Assembly (NCBI GenBank): GCA_963806145.1
Contig: CAWDXD010000036.1
Coordinates: 62,001-126,000 of the forward strand
Length of the DNA stretch: 64,000 nucleotides
Direction of reading: 5' to 3'
Source: DASXKD01 sp963806145
Lineage (GTDB): Bacteria > Actinomycetota > Actinomycetes > Streptosporangiales > Streptosporangiaceae
The notes beneath the pieces were generated by a model. The model saw nothing but the letters and a program-made list of their open reading frames with translations. It had not been told where the DNA came from and searched no databases. This document shows positions 17,000-23,543 of the stretch, one piece after another. Made by a program: the position numbers and the translations under genes. Every line of letters begins with the position of its first letter. The stretch's first letter is position 1.

Positions 17000-19443
17000 A
17001 CGTATTCGCGGCGCCGCATCCAGGCGAGGGTGAACCATCCCCAGATCGGCGGCAGGTAGGCGGCGAACAGCCGCTGGATGAATACCGCGGCCACGGCCTG
17101 GCTCTGCGGCACGCCCGCGCTGGTGAGCCCGGCGATGAGGCCGGCCTCCACGACCCCGGCGCCGCCGGGGACCGGGATCGCAGCGCCGATCAGACCGGCC
17201 GCCATGTTCACCACGAACAGTGTCGCGAGGCTCACGTGCTCGCCCACCGCATGCAGGGACGCCCCGAGGGCCAGCACGATGACAAGCTGGCTCAGCACCG
17301 AACCGGAGAGCACATAGAAGATCTTCCGTGGCTCGGTGGCGATGGTCTTGAGGTCGGCCCAGATCTGTACCAGGTGCGGGCGGACGCGGGCACTGGCCAG
17401 CCGCCGCAGCCGTGGGACCACGGTGAGCAGCGTGGCCGCGACCCCTACCGCGACCACCACGACGATGACGATCCATACGGCACTTTGGCGGTCATCCGAG
17501 GTCTCGGGCACGTGGAAGGACCCGGCGGCGAAGAATATCGAGACGACGAACAGCAGCCCCTTGGCCACCCAGCCGGCCGTGGTGGCGATCGCCCCGGAAC
17601 TGAGCGCCGTGGCCGCGTCGTAGCCCTGACGCTGGAAGAACCGCACCCGGACCGCGAACACGGCAACGTCACCACCGACCAGCGCGACGAACTCGTCCGC
17701 CGTCTCCAGCGCGAGGCACCGGCCGAAGGGGAGCTGCCCGGGGACGGCCCCGATGACCACCCAGGCCTGGGCCACGATAGGGAGCTGGGCGAGCACGAAC
17801 GCCAGCGCGACCCAGCCCCAGCTTGCCCCCTTGATGACTTCGAGGGACCCGGAGGCATCGGAGAGCACCCCGATGATCGCCCACAGGCCGATCAGCGACC
17901 CGACGCCGAAGACCAGGTTGACCCAGCTGATCCTTTTCGGCTCGGCGAGCTTGGGCACCTCGATGCCGGCCGCGGCGGCCACCGCGGTCCGCAGTCCGGA
18001 GAGCAGGTCCTTGTGCTCTTTGAGGGCGCCGACCGTGACCGGATCCAGCGCCGCGCGCTGCAGGTGGACGAGGGCGCCGCGCGCGGTGACCTCGTCGAGC
18101 ACCCGGGCGGCCGCGGCGGCGGTGCGGTCCACCCCGGCACGCACCGCCATGCCGGCCAGCACCGCGGCGAGGTCGGCGTCGAGGCGGCCGGCCGGTGCCG
18201 ACGACGACGCCGAGCGGAACGCCCTGATGCAGACGCCCTGGCCGGACAGCAGGATCGTGTCCTGCCCGAGCGCACCGTGGGCGATGCCTGCCATGCGCAG
18301 CCGGAGCGCGGCAGCCAGGATCTCATCGAGCATGCCGTCGGGAACGGTGGACAGGTCGGCGTCGGCGAGGAGCGTGCCGCTGGGCAGCCTGGTGACGATC
18401 GCGGAGTCCCCGCTGGGCCCGAACCGGCCCACCGCAAGCACCTCGGGCACCAGCACACCGGCCCGGCCGGCCGTGAGCGTCAGGTAGGCCTCGTGCTCGA
18501 CCAGCAGGTCACGGTTGAGGATGAGAGTCGGCCCGGAGTCACGGTAGAAGCAGAATCGCCAGAGCTTGGCCAGTACCCGGGCGTCGGTGGCGTCGCGGCC
18601 GTAGACCGACAATTCGACGGTGCCGCCGGTGCTGTCCTGGCCGGTGAACTTCTCCAGCCCCCAGGCCTGGCGCGGTGCCCGGACGACGCCGGTGAGCCGC
18701 ACGCCGAGGTCGGCGATCCCGCCGGCCACCTCCGCCGTGGAGGGCAGCCCGAGCGGGGAGCCGAGGGCCAGGTGGAGCGCTGCGGCGATGCCCCAGCCGA
18801 TGGCTATGCTGGACACGGCGTTGACCGGAAGTGCCGCGCCCGCAGCGACTCCGGTGAGGACCGCAACCGTGATCAGGAACGACACCAGGCGGTGCAGCGC
18901 GCGGCGCAGGTACGGCAGCGCGGTCGCGGCCACGGCGATGGCGACGGCGAGCGGCACCACCGGATAGCTGGTATCAACCCCGGCCAGCGCCGTGGTGTCC
19001 GGCCTGCCCGCGGCCGGCCCGAGAGCCGCGGCGAGCAGCGCGCAGGCGCCCCAGGCCGCCAGCCCGGCCACGGCGATCCGGCGGACCGCGGCCAGCCGCG
19101 GCACCAGCAGGGCGAGGACGGCCAGCCCGGCCACCACGCCCACGGAGCCGAGCCAGAACAGCGCGGTGACCAGCCAGCTGATCGCGGCTGGGGGCGGGTT
19201 CAGGGCATGCACGATGGCAAGCTCGGTGGCCGAGTTGGCGCGCATGACCGGGATGGACACGGACACCACGAGGATGGCGAACCCGAGCCGGAAGGCATCG
19301 GACGCACGCCGGCGCAGCGTGCCGCCGCCCCGTGGACCGAGGAACACCCTGCCCAGGTGGCCGGTGGCGGCCGGGCTCTCGGCGGCCGGCGTGACGGCGG
19401 CGCTACCCGCCGCCGTGACCGGGCTGGTGCCCGCGGGGCTCAT
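16996..19443 (-). CDS. Large LPG_synthase_TM-type flippase with pseudokinase-like middle
   Basis: 815 residues. The N-terminal 230 residues hold about six helices. The middle (about 255-470) resembles a degenerate kinase or phosphotransferase: KLWRFCFYRDSGP, EHEAYLTLTAGRAGV, and HGALGQDTILL, where the catalytic Asp of HGD is Ala. The C-terminal 330 residues are the UPF0104/AglD-like membrane region with ETADEFVALVGGDVAVFAVRVRFF and the conserved IPVPGGAGVVEAGL. Such proteins move or modify lipids; a sugar- or lipid-linked role is inferred. ATG 19443 overlaps the mini-FGE stop, and the gene stop overlaps yihY. Confidence 0.75.
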   Translation of the reverse strand: MSPAGTSPVTAAGSAAVTPAAESPAATGHLGRVFLGPRGGGTLRRRASDAFRLGFAILVVSVSIPVMRANSATELAIVHALNPPPAAISWLVTALFWLGSVGVVAGLAVLALLVPRLAAVRRIAVAGLAAWGACALLAAALGPAAGRPDTTALAGVDTSYPVVPLAVAIAVAATALPYLRRALHRLVSFLITVAVLTGVAAGAALPVNAVSSIAIGWGIAAALHLALGSPLGLPSTAEVAGGIADLGVRLTGVVRAPRQAWGLEKFTGQDSTGGTVELSVYGRDATDARVLAKLWRFCFYRDSGPTLILNRDLLVEHEAYLTLTAGRAGVLVPEVLAVGRFGPSGDSAIVTRLPSGTLLADADLSTVPDGMLDEILAAALRLRMAGIAHGALGQDTILLSGQGVCIRAFRSASSSAPAGRLDADLAAVLAGMAVRAGVDRTAAAAARVLDEVTARGALVHLQRAALDPVTVGALKEHKDLLSGLRTAVAAAAGIEVPKLAEPKRISWVNLVFGVGSLIGLWAIIGVLSDASGSLEVIKGASWGWVALAFVLAQLPIVAQAWVVIGAVPGQLPFGRCLALETADEFVALVGGDVAVFAVRVRFFQRQGYDAATALSSGAIATTAGWVAKGLLFVVSIFFAAGSFHVPETSDDRQSAVWIVIVVVVAVGVAATLLTVVPRLRRLASARVRPHLVQIWADLKTIATEPRKIFYVLSGSVLSQLVIVLALGASLHAVGEHVSLATLFVVNMAAGLIGAAIPVPGGAGVVEAGLIAGLTSAGVPQSQAVAAVFIQRLFAAYLPPIWGWFTLAWMRRREYV

Positions 19444-19721
19444 GGGCCGGACGGCGAGGCGCCGCGGACGACGCACCGGAAGCCCAGGTGACAGGTGGCG
19501 GTATCGATCGCTTCGCCCTGCCGGGCGGCCGGCCGGTACCCGGTGGCGGCCACGAAGCGCCGGCATTCGGCCATGGTCACCGGGCGCTCGTCCATCCAGA
19601 AGCCGTCCACGGTGACCTGATGCACCGGGCGCTCCTCCGGATAGAAGGCGGCCGAACCCATCCAGAACGTACCGCCGGGGATCCATTTCATGGGACGAAG
19701 CTGGTGCCGTGTCGTGGACAT
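19440..19721 (-). pseudogene. Mini-FGE: formylglycine-generating enzyme with in-frame internal deletion
   Basis: 93 residues from ATG 19721. The N-terminus is that of FGE (MKWIPGGTFWMGS, YPEERPVHQVTVDGFWMDE, AECRRFVAATG). It is then joined directly to the FGE C-terminus (YRPAARQGEAIDTATCHLGF then RCVV). About 180-200 central residues, including the paired active-site cysteine segment upstream of SYCLRYRPAARQ, are missing, so it cannot be active. The frame survives, and the stop overlaps the flippase start (ATGA), so the remnant may still serve translational coupling of the flippase-yihY operon. Its presumed client, an arylsulfatase, is a remnant at 15037. Confidence 0.75.
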
Positions 19722-19787
19722 CGCGCGTACGCTCCCGGATTCTCGCGCCCTGACCGTGACCATAGAGATCACCGAACGGGTCCGGTA

Positions 19788-19804
19788 CCACCCTGCGGGG
19801 GTGA
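19788..19804. promoter_or_regulatory. Inverted repeat, upstream copy before hdeD
   Basis: CCACCCTGCGGGGGTGA matches the TCACCC-N5-GGGTGA set with one mismatch at base 1. It is paired with a second copy 51 bases downstream, in the divergent region between the mini-FGE operon and hdeD. Confidence 0.55.
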
Positions 19805-19838
19805 GACGAAATTGTTGCGCCGCGCCGGAAGATCGCTC

Positions 19839-19855
19839 TCACCCAAGGCGGGTGA
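19839..19855. promoter_or_regulatory. Inverted repeat, downstream copy before hdeD
   Basis: TCACCCAAGGCGGGTGA, perfect 6-base arms with the standard 5-base centre, 64 bases before the hdeD start. The 51-base centre-to-centre distance to the first copy is close to five helical turns, which would suit cooperative binding on one DNA face. Confidence 0.6.
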
Positions 19856-19918
19856 CGACACACCCGGGACGCCTGGCCAGCATCGCTAGGAACAGAGGGC
19901 ACGTGCAAGGAGGCGGCC

Positions 19919-20500
19919 ATGGCTGACGGCAACGGCACACAACCTTCGCCCCCCGAAGTGCTGGCCGGCTCGTGGCAGACGGCACTGTTCCTCGGTGCGG
20001 CGACCGTGATCCTCGGGTTTATCGTGGCCCTGCACCCGACCAGTTCGGTGAATGTGATCGCGGTGCTGCTCGGCATCCTGATGATCCTCTCGGGCATCTT
20101 CCACCTGATCCGGGTGTTCGACACGGCCGAGCCGCACCGGGTCTGGCTGGGCATCGCCGGGCTGCTGTTCGTCGTCATCGGCGTCATCCTGATCCGGCAC
20201 CTGCACCTGACCCGGTCGATCATCGGCCTGATCATCGGCATCACCTGGATAGTCCAAGGGCTCGCCGCGCTCATCGGGGGAATCTCCGGCGGCGTCCGTG
20301 AGGGACGCGCCTGGTGGCTGATCTTCGGCGCGGCGAGCCTCATCGCGGGGATCGCCGTGGCGGCCGCTCCCGCCTCCTCACTTGACGTCCTGGCCACCCT
20401 GCTGGGTATCTGGTTCATAGTGATGGGCGTGTTCGAGATCATCGGCGGGCTGCTGCTCCGGCACGCCGTCCGGGCCGCCAGGGAGATGACGCCCGCTTAA
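19919..20500 (+). CDS. HdeD family membrane protein
   Basis: 193 residues, ATG 19919 after AAGGAGG. Six helices are arranged as three repeated pairs with the HdeD pattern: AATVILGFIVALHPTSSV, IAVLLGILMILSGIFHLI, GLLFVVIGVILIRHLHL, GIWFIVMGVFEIIGGLLL. In E. coli HdeD contributes to acid resistance at high cell density. With gadB, DUF1269 and channel genes nearby, an envelope or acid-stress role is plausible. Two inverted-repeat sites lie upstream, and the DUF2252 gene follows after 29 bases. Confidence 0.85.
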   Translation: MADGNGTQPSPPEVLAGSWQTALFLGAATVILGFIVALHPTSSVNVIAVLLGILMILSGIFHLIRVFDTAEPHRVWLGIAGLLFVVIGVILIRHLHLTRSIIGLIIGITWIVQGLAALIGGISGGVREGRAWWLIFGAASLIAGIAVAAAPASSLDVLATLLGIWFIVMGVFEIIGGLLLRHAVRAAREMTPA

Positions 20501-20529
20501 ACAGGCGCAACACCGGGGAGAAGCCGACG

Positions 20530-21990
20530 ATGCCTGAACCGACGACCGAGGCTCCGCCCCGCCGCGCGCCGCGGTACCAGCTGGACACCGGCCTGCGGCG
20601 GCTGACCATGGCGGAGCGCGCCGCCAGGGGCAAGGCGGCACGGGCGGCGGTCCCCCGTACCAGCCACGCGGTATTCGAGCCGGCCCCGGACCGGCCCGAC
20701 CCGATCGCCCTGCTGGAGGAGCAGGCAGCCACCCGGGTGCCCGAACTGGTGCCGGTCCGCTGGGGCCGGATGCTGGTCTCCCCGTTCACCTACTACCGGG
20801 GGGCGGCCCTGCCGATGGCCAGCGACCTGGCCACCACCCCGGCTTCCGGGCTGGCGGTGCAGGCGTGCGGTGACGCGCACCTGTCCAACTTCGGCGTCTT
20901 CGGCTCCGCCGAGCGCCGCCTGGTGTTCGACGTCAACGACTTCGACGAGACCCTGCCGGGCCCGTGGGAGTGGGATGTCAAGCGGCTGGCCGCCAGCCTG
21001 GAGGTGGCATCGCGGGACAACGGGTTCCCGGCCAAGCAGCGCCGCGACATCGTCACGGCGGCTGTCGCCAGCTACCGGCTCGCGATGCGCGGTTTCGCGG
21101 CAATGACCAACCTGGATGTCTGGTATGCCCGCACCGATGTGGAGCAGTTGCGGGCCGACCTCGACTCCCAGCTCACCGTGCGCCAGCGCAAGCGGCTCGA
21201 CGAGGGCATCGCCAAGGCCCGGACCAGGGACAGCATGCGAGAAGTGGCCAAGCTGACTCGCGTCGTGGACGGGCAGCCACGGATCATTTCCGACCCGCCG
21301 CTGCTCGTCCCGATCGCCGAGTTGCTGCCCGTCGAGGCGGACCGGGCCGCCCTCGTCGCACAACTGAGCAGCCTCATCGGGCAGTACCGGCGCACGCTGG
21401 AAACCGACCGCCGGTACCTGCTTGAGCAGTTCGAGACGTGCGACATGGCCCGCAAGGTCGTCGGCGTCGGCAGTGTCGGCACCCGGTGCTGGATCATGCT
21501 GCTGCTCGGCCGTGACAACGCCGACCCGCTGTTCCTTCAGATCAAGGAGGCGGAGCAGTCGGTGCTCAGCCGGTTCGTGGGCGCCAGCAAGTACGCCAAC
21601 CAGGGCCAGCGGGTGGTCGCCGGCCAGCGGCTGATGCAGGCCGCCAGCGACATCTTCCTCGGCTGGCAGCGGGTCCAGGCCGGGCTGGACGGCAAGGCCC
21701 GCGACTTTTACGTGCGGCAACTCAGGGACTGGAAGTTCTCCCTCGACGTCGCGATCATGGTGCCCGCCGGACTGCAGGCCTACGGCGAGGTATGCGGCTG
21801 GACGCTGGCCCGGGCCCATGCCCGCTCCGGCGACCGCATCGCCATTGCCGCCTACCTCGGTGCCTCTGATGTCTTCGACCGGGCCGTCGCGCAGTTCGCC
21901 GTGGCGTACGCCGACCAGAACGAGCGTGACTACCGGTCACTGGCCGCCGCCGCCGCGGCGGGACGGATCACCGCCGAGCACGGCTTGTGA
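20530..21990 (+). CDS. DUF2252 family protein
   Basis: 486 residues, full length for the family. Recognisable blocks are LLEEQAATRVPELVPVRWGRM, SPFTYYRGAALPMASDLA, the conserved CGDAHLSNFG with FDVNDFDETLPGPWEWDVKR (reminiscent of phosphotransferase HGDxxxxN and DFD motifs), GVGSVGTRCWIML, and VVAGQRLMQAASDIFLGW. The kinase-like histidine/aspartate pattern suggests a phosphotransferase-related fold, but no activity is established. It is co-oriented with hdeD with a 29-base gap. Confidence 0.85.
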   Translation: MPEPTTEAPPRRAPRYQLDTGLRRLTMAERAARGKAARAAVPRTSHAVFEPAPDRPDPIALLEEQAATRVPELVPVRWGRMLVSPFTYYRGAALPMASDLATTPASGLAVQACGDAHLSNFGVFGSAERRLVFDVNDFDETLPGPWEWDVKRLAASLEVASRDNGFPAKQRRDIVTAAVASYRLAMRGFAAMTNLDVWYARTDVEQLRADLDSQLTVRQRKRLDEGIAKARTRDSMREVAKLTRVVDGQPRIISDPPLLVPIAELLPVEADRAALVAQLSSLIGQYRRTLETDRRYLLEQFETCDMARKVVGVGSVGTRCWIMLLLGRDNADPLFLQIKEAEQSVLSRFVGASKYANQGQRVVAGQRLMQAASDIFLGWQRVQAGLDGKARDFYVRQLRDWKFSLDVAIMVPAGLQAYGEVCGWTLARAHARSGDRIAIAAYLGASDVFDRAVAQFAVAYADQNERDYRSLAAAAAAGRITAEHGL

Positions 21991-22079
21991 TCTCGCACCT
22001 GCCGGGGCTGACGCCGGTACCCGCCGCGGCGATGGGGATCGGTGCCATGTGCGCGGTGCTGCTGGCGCGGCTCATGCCG
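21987..22079 (+). pseudogene. Possible remnant of a ClC chloride channel
   Basis: A frame beginning with GTG overlapping the DUF2252 stop (GTGA) reads ISHLPGLTPVPAAAMGIGAM then CAVLLARL. This resembles the late-helix block of ClC channels (LTPV..AAGMGIGAMCAVMLRLPL). The similarity stops within about 30 residues, and the frame then runs antisense to the next gene. I read it as a fragment left by deletion; the short match makes this tentative. Confidence 0.35.
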
Positions 22080-22112
22080 GCACCCGGCCCGGCCGCGGCC
22101 GGACCGGCCGGG

Positions 22113-22295
22113 TCAGTGCCGGCCGTGCCGGCGCACGCTCGGCAGGACCGCGCCGATAAGCCACAGGATCGGGAAGATGAAGCCGATCAGGCCGAGGACC
22201 CAGTGGCCCTTGCGGAAAGTCATGACGGCCAGAGTGGCAATCAAAACTAGGTACAGGATTCCTAGACCCCAGAACCAGCCGTTCATTCGTAACAT
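22113..22295 (-). CDS. Small two-helix membrane protein
   Basis: 60 residues: MNGWFWGLGILYLVLIATLAV, a short loop TFRKGHW, then VLGLIGFIFPILWLIGAVLP and a basic tail. Start is ATG 22295 or, more likely, ATG 22286 (MNGWFW) with a weak GGA site. It looks like the unnamed small membrane proteins typical of actinomycetes. The overlapping plus-strand frame is treated as non-coding here. Confidence 0.55.
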   Translation of the reverse strand: MLRMNGWFWGLGILYLVLIATLAVMTFRKGHWVLGLIGFIFPILWLIGAVLPSVRRHGRH

Positions 22296-22382
22296 CCGTC
22301 CAATATGGCCCGTAAGGCGGGCAGTGGATCGCTAATTGGGGAGCGGGTTTGTGATCATCGGGTGCGCGCCGCGGAAAAGCAA

Positions 22383-22880
22383 TTACTCGGCGGCAGTCCC
22401 ACCGTGCAGGGCTTCCTGGAGTTCGGCCTCGCCCTCTTTGGACAGCGAGGTCTTCAGCACGGTGCCGCCGTACTTGCTCAGCGCCTCGACGGCCTTGTCC
22501 GGCGTGATCTTCTCCACCATGAGGAACAGCGCCGACGTTCCCGGCTGCAGCATGCCGCGCACCTGGTCCTGGAACTCCCGGTCGATCCCTGTCTTGGCGA
22601 CCTTGCCCATGAGGGCTCCGAGGCCCGCACCCACGGCTATGCCGAACACCGGGATGAAGAACAGCAGGCCGAACAGCAGGCCCCAGAACATGCCCCACGT
22701 CGCACCGGCGCCCACCGGGTGGTGGCTGGTGTGCACGTGGTACTTGCCCTCCTCGTCCCGGACGATCGACGCGATCGCGTCGGGTTCGATGATGAGATCC
22801 CGCGCAAGCCTGCGCGCCTCCTCGGCGGCGGCCTCGGCCGTGGCCTCATCGGGGTAGCCGATGGCAATCAGGTCAGCCAT
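22383..22880 (-). CDS. DUF1269 family membrane protein
   Basis: 165 residues. DLIAIGYPDEATAEAAAEEARRL leads to a Walker-less alpha/beta start. The central GATWGMFWGLLFGLLFFIPVFG with GAGLGALMGKV is the family's glycine-rich membrane-inserting hairpin. DREFQDQVRGMLQPGTSALFLMVEK and ALSKYGGTVLKTSLS complete DUF1269. It is a paralogue of 6472-7002. An inverted-repeat site lies 68 bases upstream. The function of the family is unknown; stress-linked membrane association is inferred. Confidence 0.85.
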   Translation of the reverse strand: MADLIAIGYPDEATAEAAAEEARRLARDLIIEPDAIASIVRDEEGKYHVHTSHHPVGAGATWGMFWGLLFGLLFFIPVFGIAVGAGLGALMGKVAKTGIDREFQDQVRGMLQPGTSALFLMVEKITPDKAVEALSKYGGTVLKTSLSKEGEAELQEALHGGTAAE

Positions 22881-22947
22881 AGTGCCTCTTTCTCCTTCTG
22901 CCCGGATGGGATCCGGCCCAGTTCATCAAGCCAGGGACGGTACTGCT

Positions 22948-22964
22948 CCACCCACGGCGGGTGA
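22948..22964. promoter_or_regulatory. Inverted repeat upstream of DUF1269 gene
   Basis: CCACCCACGGCGGGTGA, one mismatch in the left arm from TCACCC-N5-GGGTGA, 68 bases before the DUF1269 start and 51 after the DUF6458 stop. Confidence 0.55.
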
Positions 22965-23014
22965 TACCGCGCGGCTGGCAACGGCCCAGGTGACCGGCCA
23001 CGCCGGAGCTACGG

Positions 23015-23239
23015 TCACGCCGGAGGATCGGTATACCTGCGCTCCTCGTACACCTGCGCGGAGCGGCGGTCGTTGCGCCGCATCGCCATGAGAAGCAGGG
23101 TAAGAGCCAGGCCGAGCGCCCCGGCGACCATGAGGATCACGCCGATGATTTGGAGATCGACATGCGCTGGCTTCCAGGTCACGCCGAATCGCAGAATCGC
23201 GCCGACAATGATGAGAGCGGCGCTGGCACCGATCCTCAC
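23015..23239 (-). CDS. DUF6458 two-helix membrane protein (copy 2)
   Basis: 74 residues from GTG 23239, preceded by GGAGGAGGT. RIGASAALIIVGAILRFGVTW, DLQIIGVILMVAGALGLALT and the tail SAQVYEERRYTDPPA match the copy at 10473-10697 position by position, with identical length. An ATG at 23269 is also in frame, but the paralogue alignment and ribosome site favour the GTG. An inverted-repeat site sits 57 bases upstream. Confidence 0.75.
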   Translation of the reverse strand: MRIGASAALIIVGAILRFGVTWKPAHVDLQIIGVILMVAGALGLALTLLLMAMRRNDRRSAQVYEERRYTDPPA

Positions 23240-23543
23240 GGCAATTGCCACCTCCTCCGCAGCTTCCATAGTGACGGCGAAATCCGCGAAACGCCTCGCC
23301 CGGGACGGGTGATCCGGCCCCAACCAGGCAGGTAGCTTAAAGCAACCAGCCTTTGACAATCTGTTATATGACCCGCCTACCCGGCACGCGGCCCCGCGCC
23401 GCGCCGCGGGAATGGCCGGAACGGACACGGAAGATCATTCCTAGCCAAATTTCGATTTGTTGATTAGTCTCGGCGGAGTGCACCACGGCGGGCGGCCCGG
23501 CACAGGAGGGCAAGGGGGGCAGGGCCTTGACGCCCTTCCTGTG
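23240..23543. promoter_or_regulatory. Divergent region between DUF6458 and LuxR genes
   Basis: About 300 bases, locally AT-richer near 23335-23375 and 23435-23465. Contains TCGCCCGGGACGGGTGA at 23296-23312, a member of the recurrent inverted-repeat set with one left-arm mismatch. A TTGACA at 23353 has no properly spaced -10 and is not called. Confidence 0.5.

Noticed and set aside
16987..19491. An 834-codon open frame on the plus strand
   Set aside because: It is antisense to the flippase gene, with Arg/Gly/Asp/His-rich composition and no domain. Long shadow frames are expected at this GC content.
23353..23370. TTGACA followed by TTATAT as a promoter
   Set aside because: The spacing is only about 6 bases, far too short for a sigma-70-type promoter.
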